Positions 24,101 to 29,534 of a stretch of 64,000 nt of DNA are shown in pieces. Position 1 is the stretch's first letter; every line of letters starts with the position of its first letter. The notes under the pieces are model-generated. The model had not been told where the DNA came from and made no database searches. It worked only from the letters and a program-made list of their open reading frames with translations. The position numbers and the translations under genes are program-made. Source of the stretch: Branchiostoma belcheri (lineage: Eukaryota; Chordata; Leptocardii; Amphioxiformes; Branchiostomatidae); the NCBI RefSeq assembly GCF_001625305.1, contig NW_017802602.1, positions 3,194,675 to 3,258,674 of the forward strand, read 5' to 3'.

Positions 24101-25503
24101 CATAGTTAGAAAGACAGCAGAAAATTAGCACAAACGGATCATTAAACATATCTCATTTGACGTCAAATGGGCTCCATCTTCCAACACGGTGCCCAAGACA
24201 CACATACAAGGACAACAATATACCACTAAAAGAGACAGTTGGCTGAAAAGATTGGACAAAATTGTTTAGGTTACAGTTACACGTCCGGGTCTGTACCTTA
24301 ACCCATAACCTGTACCTGGATACCTAAAATTTGTAAAGATGCAAAGTCAACAACTGACCTAGGCACAATTTTAGTTCTTGCTGTCGCATAATACAATACC
24401 TTGTTAGATCATATATCAGCTGTCATATATTATTACAAACATTAAATTACCTCTTTACAATCATGACTAATAATAACATATATCACAAGTTTACGAGACA
24501 GGATATACCTACATTTTGTCCGCAACTCCAAGGATGGGTTTTATATCGAGCTGCCTTATACTAAAAATCCAGACATAAGAAATGGCCCGATATTCATTTT
24601 GAGCAAAGCCGTTTCTTTCACGTTCACTAACACAACAGACAGTAGACAGATGCATTTAACTGCCCAAGGTCTGACCCTTGCCAGGGGTAATGGATGCTGC
24701 GGCCACAGTTATGGAATTCTCTGGTGTACAGCAACCATGAATGCAGATGCAAACAACGTGATGCATATCTGCAGACAAAAACTGTCTTCAGCTTTTAATA
24801 ATTTTGCATCTTTTTCTTACTTCATATTTTTCATACTTCATGAGACATAGAAAAATTACATAACTACATGTATGCAACAAAAAAGTATGCCTTCGCCGAC
24901 GGTAACAAAAAAAGTATGTCGGTGGGACGTACTGCGCCTGCGAAAAACCTATACTTCGGCAAAACGTTATGATGACTCTCATCCAACAAAAATCATGAAA
25001 ATCAAGGTTTCACTTAAGCACAGTATGCACTACGGTGCCGATGTGCTTAACAGGGTCCAAACTTTTATTTCACTGTCACATTTGAACAGATATAATTTGA
25101 CACAGAGAATAGACTTGATTTGACTTGGCCAAATGGGTCCCATGACAAGCATTAGTCCCTTCAGCCATCACTGCTAATGGGTGTCAATGGCAGGTTCTAG
25201 TTTGTGCCAGTGTCCTCTCTTAAACCAATGACATCACACAGGGCAAGATAGAACATACTGGAAGCCTCTGGTATCCAACAAAACAGCTGAAAATCACATG
25301 ATTATGAAAATTATGCTACAACGTTATACCCTCTTTAAAAACATTATTCACTAACGTAACTGCAATATAAAGTCGTCTAATAGGGAACATAATAAGCATA
25401 TTTTAACTGTATTCATAAATATTGCTCCAGGTTAAAAGAAACGTAAAAGAAAAGTGCTAAAAAACGAGTTTTCTAACCAAGAATCTCCACCAAAACCCGC
25501 CAT
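3058..25503 (-). CDS. STX8: Syntaxin-8 (Qc-SNARE), complete gene with twin alternative exon 4
   Basis: STX8 is a tail-anchored Qc-SNARE that acts with STX7, VTI1B and VAMP8 in late endosome fusion. Coding exons in transcription order are 25478-25503, 23996-24095, 23405-23499, then 22509-22619 (4B) or 21642-21752 (4A), then 20700-20827, 20079-20171, 5460-5561 and 3058-3122. All borders are GT/AG and all phases agree. With one exon 4 the product is 239 residues, against 236 in human. The start MAGFGGDSW matches human MAPDPWF. An Habc-type helical region follows, then the SNARE motif from about residue 145, with the zero-layer glutamine in VDLQNELIDD. It closes with CGMIVVIVLLLIAIVVV as the tail anchor and ends CIPK. 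It is head to head with CENPX and tail to tail with netrin. Both exons 4 together would give 276 residues. Confidence 0.95.
3123..3876. other. STX8 intron 7, left part
   Basis: AT-rich intronic sequence. I see no coding exon, only short open frames with no recognisable protein. It runs up to the foldback element that starts near 3877. Confidence 0.5.
3877..4643. mobile_element. Foldback (MITE-like) element containing a 99-bp minisatellite
   Basis: The ends are long imperfect inverted repeats. The left arm carries aaatttgtggtttccgc and gttggaccaagtct; the right arm carries the complements, agacttggtccaacc and gcggaaaccacaaattt. Between them lie about four direct copies of a unit of roughly 99 bp (4020-4420), marked by aggaaattttaccacag and tagcctggaatccagac. 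One unit lies in inverse orientation at about 4450-4555. The open frames across the array are by-products of the repeat. The arrangement suits a non-autonomous DNA element that later grew an internal minisatellite; I cannot name its family. Confidence 0.6.
4778..5493 (-). repeat. Tandem duplication around the STX8 exon 7 donor
   Basis: Three copies of a segment containing gcgttgtcaagagc, then aataacttaccacagttgg (the reverse complement of the exon 7 3' end plus its donor), lie at 4778-4966, 5129-5238 and 5299-5493. The third includes the real exon 7. The other two carry only the last codons (KKSANCG-encoding and ANCG-encoding) joined to an intact GTAAG donor, without the rest of the exon. They are decoy or relic exon ends inside intron 7. 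Confidence 0.8.
5460..5561 (-). CDS. STX8: STX8 exon 7: second half of SNARE motif
   Basis: The acceptor is ttcggcag and the donor GTAAGT. The translation is (E)LIDDIQSGVQKTDARLL, then KETRHVKIVDKKSANCG. This aligns without gaps to human EIIDDLANLVENTDEKLR and NMVDRKSASCG. Phases are 1 at the start and 1 at the end. Confidence 0.95.
5823..5895. repeat. Short interspersed repeat fragment (ggatgcccttcctaatg)
   Basis: The block ctggatgcccttcctaatg, then cctagtagggcccagg, recurs at 20437-20493. There it is joined to a tRNA-derived SINE, so it is probably a SINE body fragment. Confidence 0.5.
6462..6665. mobile_element. Foldback MITE with 17-bp flanking direct repeats
   Basis: A near-perfect palindrome. 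The left arm is tagtagagggaattcattcc, then aaccgacatcttgcacac; the right arm is the complement, ending aatgaatcacctctgcta. The middle contains ggctgaataaaagttc. The identical 17-mer tttaataaaatgtagta flanks it at 6462-6478 and 6649-6665. A truncated copy in the other orientation lies at 12294-12411. Confidence 0.7.
6868..7197 (+). mobile_element. LINE 3' end with ORF C-terminus (CR1/Jockey-like)
   Basis: A 5'-truncated non-LTR retrotransposon. Its open frame gives KYLIPAQKRTRNSNAFK, then FKNSFFPRTIVEWNSLS, then SLDSFKQFLELEVQ. These are the hallmark residues at the extreme C-terminus of CR1/Jockey-type reverse transcriptase ORFs (SFFPRTI-EWN-LP, SFK). The 3' UTR contains gtgtattacgtcgaaaggc and ends in a gatacagat-type microsatellite tail. 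The family name is inference. Other copies lie at 2778-2936 (-), 20325-20425, 22196-22500, 30515-30640 (-) and 46960-47105. Confidence 0.75.
8162..8431 (-). mobile_element. Two tandem LINE 3' tails, minus strand
   Basis: Two copies (8162-8265 and 8319-8431) of a block beginning gaaataccttattgta-like sequence, then cattcatgtcacgac and gtagaaaagtggagaaaaaa. Read on the minus strand, each ends in tacaataaaggtatttca followed by (atttc) repeats. This is the look of a LINE 3' end with a short tandem tail. No ORF part is left. Confidence 0.55.
8500..8700 (+). mobile_element. tRNA-derived SINE copy, degraded
   Basis: Contains a B-box-like gagtttgaatcccaggc, followed by the family's conserved body cttgggaaaggcaca, then tcctcactcgactcagg and tgaaaatgagta. 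The same body occurs in the SINEs at 23228-23366, 36535-36690, 49138-49262 and 58737-58885. Confidence 0.6.
9017..9120. repeat. 23-bp tandem repeat
   Basis: About four or five degenerate copies of a 23-bp unit containing aaggccagtttgaaac, alternating with aaggccatttcggaac. Confidence 0.7.
9410..9627. mobile_element. Element with GAGGGCCTGCATG ends and internal gaattacg repeats
   Basis: The left end is gagggcctgcatggggggt and the right end is gggcatgctggccctc, an imperfect inverted pair. The inside is a degenerate run of tgattacgaattacg-type words. Relatives with the same kind of ends lie at 32205-32485 and 52240-52446. Near 9206 there is another end sequence (gagggtctgcatggggggg). Confidence 0.55.
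10127..10345 (-). mobile_element. LINE C-terminal fragment, minus strand
   Basis: The minus-strand frame reads RGRGRPKKTCQWIECVKKD, then RERGLACVNPLDRAAWR. This is the RGRPKxxWxxCVKxDLxxxGL / DRxxWR signature found after the reverse transcriptase domain of several non-LTR retrotransposon families. Only this C-terminal piece remains. Confidence 0.65.
10430..10800 (+). mobile_element. tRNA-derived SINE with LINE-like 3' tail
   Basis: A tRNA-like head (tggtcttgtggtaaggg as A-box side, ttctgggttcaaatccc as B box) is followed by a SINE body containing aagcacattaaagatc. The 3' segment ctggtgtgttacatctaaag, then aaacaaacaaatga, resembles the 3' end of the LINE family at 6868-7197 and 22196-22500. 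A second copy of body and tail is at 37060-37280. Confidence 0.6.
11075..11432. repeat. 59-bp tandem array
   Basis: Four units of about 59 bp, then two of about 51 bp. Each contains cagccgaagaccaccaaacc and cccagttctataagcctgct. Two units lack the aatcagaaaa segment. A single inverted unit sits at 35545-35605 in the polycystin-like gene. The frames reading RRPPNPQFYKP are repeat artefacts. Confidence 0.85.
11900..12240. repeat. Degenerate (cagttgtaagtagttctgagaat)-type minisatellite
   Basis: A dozen or so irregular copies of cagttgtaagt with agttctgagaatg spacers. Many copies carry gtaagt in the plus orientation, which is antisense to STX8. Confidence 0.7.
12222..12483. mobile_element. Truncated foldback element between 72-bp direct repeats
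   Basis: An identical 72-bp segment (actgtcatatgtacttgtac to tttttaaagca) occurs at 12222-12293 and 12412-12483. Between the two lies a partial, inverted copy of the foldback element of 6476-6650, which has one arm and the centre (ggctgaataaaagttc in complement) and ends at cagcctgtca. Confidence 0.75.
12968..13378 (+). mobile_element. LINE 3' end with CCHC knuckle and (CATT)n tail
   Basis: The frame from about 12987 reads CQFCSLGQIEDEIHFTIDCP and then LYSRDR. This is a C-x2-C-x9-H-x4-C zinc knuckle followed by the P-x-Y-xxxR of LINE ORF2 C-termini. The 3' UTR ends acaataaaggtcttcattca with a short (cattcatt) tail. It is a 5'-truncated L2/CR1-type insertion; the family is inference. Confidence 0.7.
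13682..14030. mobile_element. Foldback repeat with cctgcaccggtgcagg motif
   Basis: The fullest copy of a family whose ends are complementary (ggggctagataaa on the left, tattttgagccctgg on the right). Its inside contains cctgcaccggtgcaggtaa, gacaaactttacctgcacc and tacctgcacagcccaaat. Partial copies lie at about 1812, 7290, 17090, 21320 and 50650. No coding capacity. The ggctcaaaata / ttttgagccc ends suggest a hAT-type MITE; that is inference. Confidence 0.6.
14287..14693. mobile_element. MITE-like repeat with GTGCACCCAAAAT arms
   Basis: Starts cagggctcgaaatactggg and ends aatttcgagccctgaca, with arms carrying several gtgcacccaaa words (14330-14405 and 14600-14660). A partial inverted copy is at 22030-22200. 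No protein-coding content. hAT-like ends by inference. Confidence 0.65.
15175..15830. repeat. Satellite-like array, about 170-bp unit
   Basis: Three good copies and one decayed copy of a unit containing cagcggaaaaggcgagttaa, ggccaaacgaccgc, ctgactaatccgcttt and ctgtgttgcattccagtc. CpG-rich compared with its surroundings. Confidence 0.85.
15856..16204. mobile_element. Foldback MITE (ttcctgtttc / gaaacaggaa arms)
   Basis: The left arm is aaatgtgttgtttcctgttt, then ttcagggtcggtaggta. The right arm is the complement: gggtagggttggcag and aggaaacaggaaacacaaca. The middle has no recognisable coding sequence. A fragment recurs near 41996. Confidence 0.65.
17275..18400. repeat. Satellite-like array, about 175-bp unit
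   Basis: Six or seven tandem copies with period close to 175 bp. Landmarks are aaacggattactaaatctct, cgtaacaaacgacaatcc, gccgcctaaaccgtgtcg, accccgcgaagtacta and gtagcagagatccctgtcc. The last copies lose short segments. No protein is encoded. Confidence 0.85.
18590..19080. repeat. Imperfect tandem repeats (gcaactcatcccagcaacag)
   Basis: Four copies of gaatagcaactcatcccagc-like sequence with partly shared flanks (agacctccgaaatgtcaaac, aagtcaagattctga) at about 18625, 18755, 18940 and 19040. This is a decayed array next to the 175-bp satellite. Confidence 0.7.
19743..19979. mobile_element. Palindromic MITE, copy 1 of 3
   Basis: A near-perfect hairpin. The left arm is gtccataatatcacc, then agtgtgcttaaagatatttt; the right arm is the complement, ending ggtgatattatggacacaga and then tgtta. 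The loop contains ggtatgcactcctgcac. A TA at each end suggests a TA target duplication, as for Tc1/mariner-type elements. The right arm carries extra copies of ggaccctggtgatattat. Sister copies are at 34063-34287 and 44109-44327. Confidence 0.8.
20079..20171 (-). CDS. STX8: STX8 exon 6: first half of SNARE motif
   Basis: The acceptor is ccttcccag and the donor GTGGGT. The translation is (E)QDRGLDVLSSVIARQKQLG, then QAIGDEVDLQN(E). Human STX8 has EQDAGLDALSSIISRQKQMG and then QEIGNELDEQNE. The glutamine in DLQNE is the ionic zero-layer residue of a Q-SNARE. Confidence 0.96.
20325..20425 (+). mobile_element. LINE 3'-end fragment
   Basis: Short copy of the LINE family of 6868-7197, covering the block that encodes EVFKNSFFPRT and EWNLLPPSTV with small insertions. 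It is joined downstream to the SINE at 20437-20650. Confidence 0.65.
20437..20650 (-). mobile_element. tRNA-derived SINE, minus strand
   Basis: Contains the SINE body in complement (agtgcctttcccaagggcac) and a tRNA-like head with a gggattgaacctgggtctcc B-box region. A ggctggatgcccttcctaat block sits at the left. It lies in STX8 intron 5. Confidence 0.6.
20700..20827 (-). CDS. STX8: STX8 exon 5: linker to SNARE
   Basis: The acceptor is gtcag and the donor GTAACT. The translation is (R)SNLFGNQGSAGFHDDPWATE, then ESEETRGLNVSDIRQQQTR and VMD(E). This matches human NPWLFEEPEETRGLGFDEIR and then QQQQKIIQEQD. It starts in phase 2, which fits both exon 4 copies, and ends in phase 1. Confidence 0.95.
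20828..21641. other. STX8 intron between exons 5 and 4A
   Basis: AT-rich intron. Near 21320-21360 there is a fragment of the foldback family of 13682-14030. Short direct repeats (tcatcattttgttggca, about 21540 and 21571) are present. Nothing else recognised. Confidence 0.5.
21642..21752 (-). CDS. STX8: STX8 alternative exon 4A
   Basis: 111 bp, phase 2 at both ends, acceptor accag and donor GTAACT. The translation begins (I)TQRELERRQNMLDNLASKE, then KQLNDASKNDQVAAPTE(R). It aligns to human ITQLEGDRRQNLLDDLVTRE at the end of the Habc region and start of the linker. It shares about 20 of 37 residues with exon 4B 756 bp away. The upstream polypyrimidine tract is poor, as often seen in regulated exons. 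Whether it excludes 4B must come from transcripts. Confidence 0.9.
22030..22200 (-). mobile_element. Partial copy of the GTGCACCC MITE
   Basis: Inverted partial copy of 14287-14693. Shared words include gccaagaatatcctgtatac and aaggtgcacatgcaccca, with the terminal aatatttcgagccctg. It abuts the LINE fragment that follows. Confidence 0.65.
22196..22500 (+). mobile_element. LINE 3' end abutting STX8 exon 4B
   Basis: Same LINE family as 6868-7197. The frame gives YQPRIEVFKNSFFPRTI, then EWNSLSPSTVGAL and SFKQCLELEVQGLGVTS. The 3' UTR has gtgtgttacgccgaaaggcg and the tail ggctatacagatacagaca. The tail stops about 7 bases from the exon 4B donor (GT at 22508-22507 on the minus strand), so the insertion is antisense to STX8, immediately inside the intron. 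Confidence 0.8.
22509..22619 (-). CDS. STX8: STX8 alternative exon 4B
   Basis: 111 bp, phase 2 at both ends, acceptor gttaag and donor GTAACT. The translation is (I)TQREMQRRQDMLDNLSAKE, then RQIEDAFRNDRPDNSEG(R). Length, phase and the RRQxMLDNL core are the same as exon 4A. The C-terminal third differs: RNDRPDNSEG against KNDQVAAPTE. The acceptor lacks a strong pyrimidine run. Confidence 0.9.
22620..23404. other. STX8 intron between exons 4B and 3
   Basis: Holds the SINE at 23228-23366 and a small palindrome near 23035-23105 (gttagccataggtccgctcc against ggagcggatctatagctaac). No further exon copy of the 4A/4B type was seen. Confidence 0.5.
23228..23366 (-). mobile_element. tRNA-derived SINE, well preserved, minus strand
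   Basis: On the minus strand the head has an A-box-like gtgtggcatagcggtag and a B box gtcccgggttcgaacccta. These are followed by the body cttgcgcccttgggaaagg, then gactttcctcactttactc. Best copy of the family in the window. Confidence 0.75.
23405..23499 (-). CDS. STX8: STX8 exon 3: Habc helix
   Basis: The acceptor is ctccacag and the donor GTATCC. The translation is LNSAIRVQMKKFSRDLVTLR, then QGLSKASSAYH(I). This aligns to human LTVTIRALLQNLKEKIALLK and then DLLLRAVSTHQI. It starts in phase 0 and ends in phase 2. Confidence 0.94.
23500..23995. other. STX8 intron 2
   Basis: AT-rich intron. I see no repeat or exon in it. Confidence 0.5.
23996..24095 (-). CDS. STX8: STX8 exon 2: N-terminal helix
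   Basis: I place the acceptor at gcccag (exon start 24095). This completes the TGG begun in exon 1 and gives DSWLSEFSSCEQQAQEI, a gap-free match to human DPWFSTYDSTCQIAQEI. The exon continues LEKIHERNKQQRSGANYSK and ends in phase 0 at GTAGGT. The alternative acceptor eight bases downstream would need a phase-1 first exon and fits worse. Confidence 0.93.
24096..25477. other. STX8 intron 1
   Basis: No exon recognised. A short inverted pair lies around 24865-24945 (atgcaacaaaaaagtatgcc, then gtaacaaaaaaagtatg). The rest looks like unique AT-rich sequence. Confidence 0.5.
25478..25503 (-). CDS. STX8: STX8 exon 1: start codon exon
   Basis: 26 coding bases, ATG at 25503, reading MAGFGGDS and the first two bases of a tryptophan codon, then a GTTAGA donor. 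The ATG sits in ccaagatggcggg, a YY1-like context. Joined to exon 2 it reproduces the DxW motif of vertebrate STX8 N-termini. The donor is weak by consensus, but it is the only GT in reach with the right phase that also aligns. Confidence 0.85.
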
Positions 25504-25771
25504 CTTGGGGTAGTTTCACCTCTGACCTTACAATTAGGGATCATTCAAAAACTTTACAGTTCTGCTTTGCTGGACTATTGTATTGTGGCGTACGAAAGAA
25601 TTCAGAAGAACTTAAAAGTTTAGATAACTATTAACACTCCTAAAAGTTAGAAAAAAGGTGCTAATTCTTTGGTATTTTTCTAATATTTGTAAGGTGAAAC
25701 CAAGTGAGACCACCCATTGACTATGAATGAACTGTCCCGTATTGAAGCATTGTGGGTAACAAAAATCCAAG
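25504..25771. promoter_or_regulatory. Bidirectional promoter, STX8 / CENPX
   Basis: 268 bp separate the divergent start codons. Each ATG lies inside an AAGATGGCGG word (minus strand at 25503, plus strand at 25772), the binding core of YY1 that typically straddles start sites of TATA-less genes. No TATA box is evident. A tattgaagcattgtgggtaa stretch lies at 25740-25759. YY1 use is inferred from the motif. Confidence 0.65.
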
Positions 25772-26014
25772 ATGGCGGAAAATGGCGCCAGTTTCAAGTT
25801 GTCGACTGTAGAAAAGATCGTCAAGCATCACTTTCAGGACAACGGCAAGACCAGAATGAACACGGACTCCGTCAAGCTGACGACGGAGCTGCTGCGACTG
25901 TTTGTGCTGGAAATGGCGGCCCGCTCTTGTGACCAGGCTCGGTCGGAGGGCGCGGAAACAGTGGAGGTCGAACACTTGGAGAAGATCCTTCCGCAACTCT
26001 TGCTGGATTTCTGA
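25772..26014 (+). CDS. CENPX: CENP-X / MHF2 histone-fold protein, intronless
   Basis: An 80-residue open frame with no intron. CENP-X pairs with CENP-S to form the MHF tetramer, which binds DNA with FANCM and joins CENP-T-W at the kinetochore. The protein reads MAENGASFKLSTVEKIVKHH, then FQDNGKTRMNTDSVKLTTEL, LRLFVLEMAARSCDQARSEG, and ends VEVEHLEKILPQLLLDF. The final LEKxLPQLLLDF is diagnostic: human ends LEKVLPQLLLDF and is 81 residues long. The helix-strand-helix histone-fold spacing is kept. It shares a promoter region with STX8. The human gene has several exons, so the single exon here is notable; the intact frame and own promoter argue against a dead retrocopy. Confidence 0.93.
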   Translation: MAENGASFKLSTVEKIVKHHFQDNGKTRMNTDSVKLTTELLRLFVLEMAARSCDQARSEGAETVEVEHLEKILPQLLLDF

Positions 26015-27654
26015 TGAAGCGACGTGATAATTTTGATGTTTATGGAACTCCCCGGTAGGTTTGTTGCTACATCTGTCCACATCTTTGTTGTTGTTATCCT
26101 ATGTTCGCAACAGTTCTAGCTAGGTACTATTTTGTATACTGTACCTGGACTAAAGGAGGGGGTTTATGGAAAATATGGGGTGTCCCCAAGCCCAGGCTAG
26201 CCTGGTTACCAGACCATGTGCTCCCATGTACTGGGAGTTGGACCTAAATTGTCTCATTTAGATAAAAATATATATACTTCAATCTATAGCCCATTTTTTC
26301 TTGGTGTGCTAGAGGACAGCTCTAAAGAACTGAACACTGAAACCTCAGTCAAAAATCAGATGTAATTCAACCTCTGACTGCTAGATATTTTACAGGATAA
26401 GTCATTCACTCATTCATTCATCCTCTAACTTCTAAGGTGCTGCTTATGAAGAAACCTCAAGACCTGGTTCTGAATTCGAAGTCGCCTCAAGACACTACAG
26501 CAAATTCTTCACCGAACCGTCAACAACACATTAGCCAAGAACTTGAAAAACAAAAGTTATGTTCCAGGGACCAAGACGCTTGACACTTATGCTCACCATT
26601 ATCTATTAACAAGATGCAAGTTGGACTAGAAAGGCTTAAAGGTAATATTTGTAAAGCAAATATATGTACATACTGTTTGTTTACCTTCACACTGTTACTG
26701 ACTACTCACTCATATATGGTGACCAGCCCCTCCAACTAGATGTTCTGCCACTTGCTACATAATCATTGATAACATTTGTAATCCAACACCACACTACAGG
26801 GTGTCTGCTATAGCAATACATGTAGTTACAATAGTGGCAGCCATCTGGTCCAGGTAATTGACCTTATATGTTTGGAACAGAAGAAGAACTGGAGCAGAAA
26901 GTTAAAAAGAATTTATTCTATGTTTTGAGCCTGATGTTTTCCTTCTGTATGTTCTAAAATCAGCGTGACTCCTATGCAGTTTAAGGAATACTTATATCCT
27001 GAAGTGAGTATAAATACATATTCCTCAGAGAATAAAGTATTATCCATTTTGTTTTGTTAAATTTATTTAAGTGTTATATTAGACTTTCCAGTGTCTAAGA
27101 TGTAAGAAAAGAGCTGAAATCTCTCTTTGGTAAATAAATGTTTTGGAAAAATACTGTATATCGTGGAATTTTCCCTTGTGTTTTTACTAGCACTGCAGAA
27201 GAATTGTTTTCAGTGAAGTTAGGGTTGAAGGTAATTTGGTTGTTGCAGGTAGAATTCCAGGGCTGTGCAGATATTTCTGCTGTAGTATAAGACTTAAGTA
27301 TTAATATTTGGGTGTAAGAAATCTGTCCCACCTACCCAATAGTTTATAGGGGGAGAACCTCCTTGACCTAACTACTGATCCTAATGTGTTCTGGCCTAAT
27401 ATAAACTAGTTTATGGACAAATTCCATGTTTATGAATTATATATAATCCAATTAAAATTGTTCCGAAGAAGGCTTTGTGTCCAGCTATTTTCTAGATCGA
27501 CAGAGTTTACAGGGTAAAGCTTGCTACTAGTACTATTCTGTTTTGTCAAAAGAAGGGATCAGGACCTGAATCCTTTCCGGTTCTCTTGTGTTTACAATCT
27601 AAAGCTGTTACGTATGCGTATACGTTGTTTCTAACTTTCAAACAAAATTGTTAG
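26015..27654. other. CENPX 3' flank and intergenic DNA
   Basis: No coding exon recognised. It contains a short copy of the cccaggctagcctgg word at about 26190 and an AATAAA at 27031-27036, a possible distal polyadenylation signal for CENPX (low confidence). Otherwise unremarkable AT-rich sequence. Confidence 0.5.
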
Positions 27655-28026
27655 CAGTTCAACCAATGAGAGCATGGCAATTAGTGGTTTAACCAATGAG
27701 AGAGCGGTTGTACGCACGTCAACTGTTTCTCCGTTTTGACGCAAGTAGGCGGGGCTACAAGATCAGTCTATTGTGGCTGGTTTTAACGCTTTTGTTAACG
27801 CGTTCCACAGAAATGACAAAACGAAAGAAGGCAGGGGTAGCAGACTGCTATCAGTCACTTGCTGTAAGACATGAAAACACTTACTGCTTTCTGTAAAAGA
27901 AACAACTCAACATCCAGTCCCAAACTGGACCATTGGATGGTGTAAAATGTAGTTAGCTGTAGCATATAGTTTTCAAGGATGCTGATGTCAAGTTCTGAGG
28001 AGGAAGCTCTCTAGTAGGAAACGACC
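27655..28026 (+). promoter_or_regulatory. Likely promoter and 5' UTR of the polycystin-like gene
   Basis: Two CCAAT boxes in aaccaatgagag contexts (27663 and 27693), 30 bp apart, are followed by a GC box ggcggggc at 27748-27755. An in-frame TAG at 28015-28017 precedes the ATG at 28027, so the coding region cannot start upstream in this exon. A related CCAAT block (gttcaaccaatgatagcatg) occurs in an intron at about 40117, so part of this may be repeat-derived. The transcription start is not determined. Confidence 0.5.
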
Positions 28027-29534
28027 ATGACAACAGCCAAGGAAGTTCGTCGACGAATATTACTCATTTTTATCGCCCTGGTCTGCCAGGTAAGTGTGCT
28101 ATCCTTAATTGAATTGAAAACAGAAAATTTGCATGATAATGAAAATTAAACCATAGATTTTTTGTACAAGAAAAGTTACTGATAAAATGGGATTTAAAAA
28201 AAAAACATAATTTCTCATATAAGTATGGTAAAATGTATAAAATGACAGATTTGTGACTCGTAGTATGTTAATCAATCAATCCTCCGCAGGCGTCATGGTC
28301 TGACGCATAGCGGCTACAGTCCCGCAAAGGTCTGTTATGATGGCATATATTTTTTCTTGAAACATTATAGTGACTGATCATGTTTCATTTTTAGCCTGAG
28401 CAGAAGAGCGGTCTACGTGGGGGGTGGGGGGTCTTTATATCCAGATTTGTGTGGCTAGAAAGTAGAAGGCAGAAAGGTCCGGCCCAGTTAGATTGGCGAG
28501 ATGGTGGTGCTTGAGCCCTGTTACACAGGGACAGCAGGAAAATAACCTGCCCAGCAAGTCTGTGAGCTCAGAACATTTTCGGCAGAAATACGACAAGTGT
28601 TCTTTCCATCATATTTTGTACACTAGCCATGACAAATGTTTGTTTTTTACTCTATGGTCCTTGACAACAAATATAAAGTCCCTGAAAAATTTCACCATAG
28701 CCTTGCTGAATTGTCCTTTTAGTAATTCGGTTTACTAAAAGGCCCCAGCTTGAAATTCCAATTACCCTACACTCTTTCACTTGTAAAGAAGCTGATTCAG
28801 AACCTTTGAAAAAAGACAGTTTTGTTGTGAAAAGAAACAATAACATAGCAGCACTAGTGTAGAGAAGATAGATAAACAAGTTTTCTCTCAGTATTCATAG
28901 TGATAGCTATTGCAATATGGGCATCCATTGTTCATTTCAATGAGTCTTTTCAATCAGAAAATCCCTCAGGCACACCACTAGTCTTCAAAGACTTCTGGAC
29001 AATAATGCCCAAACATACATGTACAGTACATTCATCAAATATTTACACGTGGCATAACACCAGTACCATCAATGGATTATCTTTACCACTTGAAAAAGAG
29101 ACGGCTACTTGAATGGATTGAATAGATAATCCTTGTGCTTTTCTTCAAAGGATGATCCTGTCCAAATGTTATTATATTGGATTCACGACTAATCCAGTAC
29201 CTGTTTTCTCCTCTGGTCTCTCAGTCACTGACGAAAGCTAGTGGATACTAGCTGAAACGTCTGACGTTTTCAAAATCATATCCAGTTGCTTGAGTAACTG
29301 CTTTTTGGCGTAATCCAGTGCTCGATTGAGACTACTTCTTTTATGTCTGGCAATCATCTGCAAAAATTCTCTGATAAAAAGTAAGGTCTGGTTGGTTGGT
29401 TGATTGGCTGTCATCTCTTTTCATTGACATATTAAGCTGATCTGACCTAATATAGATCTGCACACATAATAAAGTAACTGTAATGTATTTTCTCCCACAG
29501 ATACCACAAAGTGTATTGGCACAAGAACAAGCTG
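28027..29534 (+). CDS. Polycystin-like exons 1-2: signal peptide
   Basis: Exons 28027-28089 and 29501-29534. The translation is [20 protein letters not shown], then [12 protein letters not shown]. This is a basic n-region (KEVRRR), a hydrophobic core (ILLIFIALV) and a likely cleavage after VLA. An in-frame TAG 12 bases upstream fixes this ATG as the first in frame. Confidence 0.85.
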
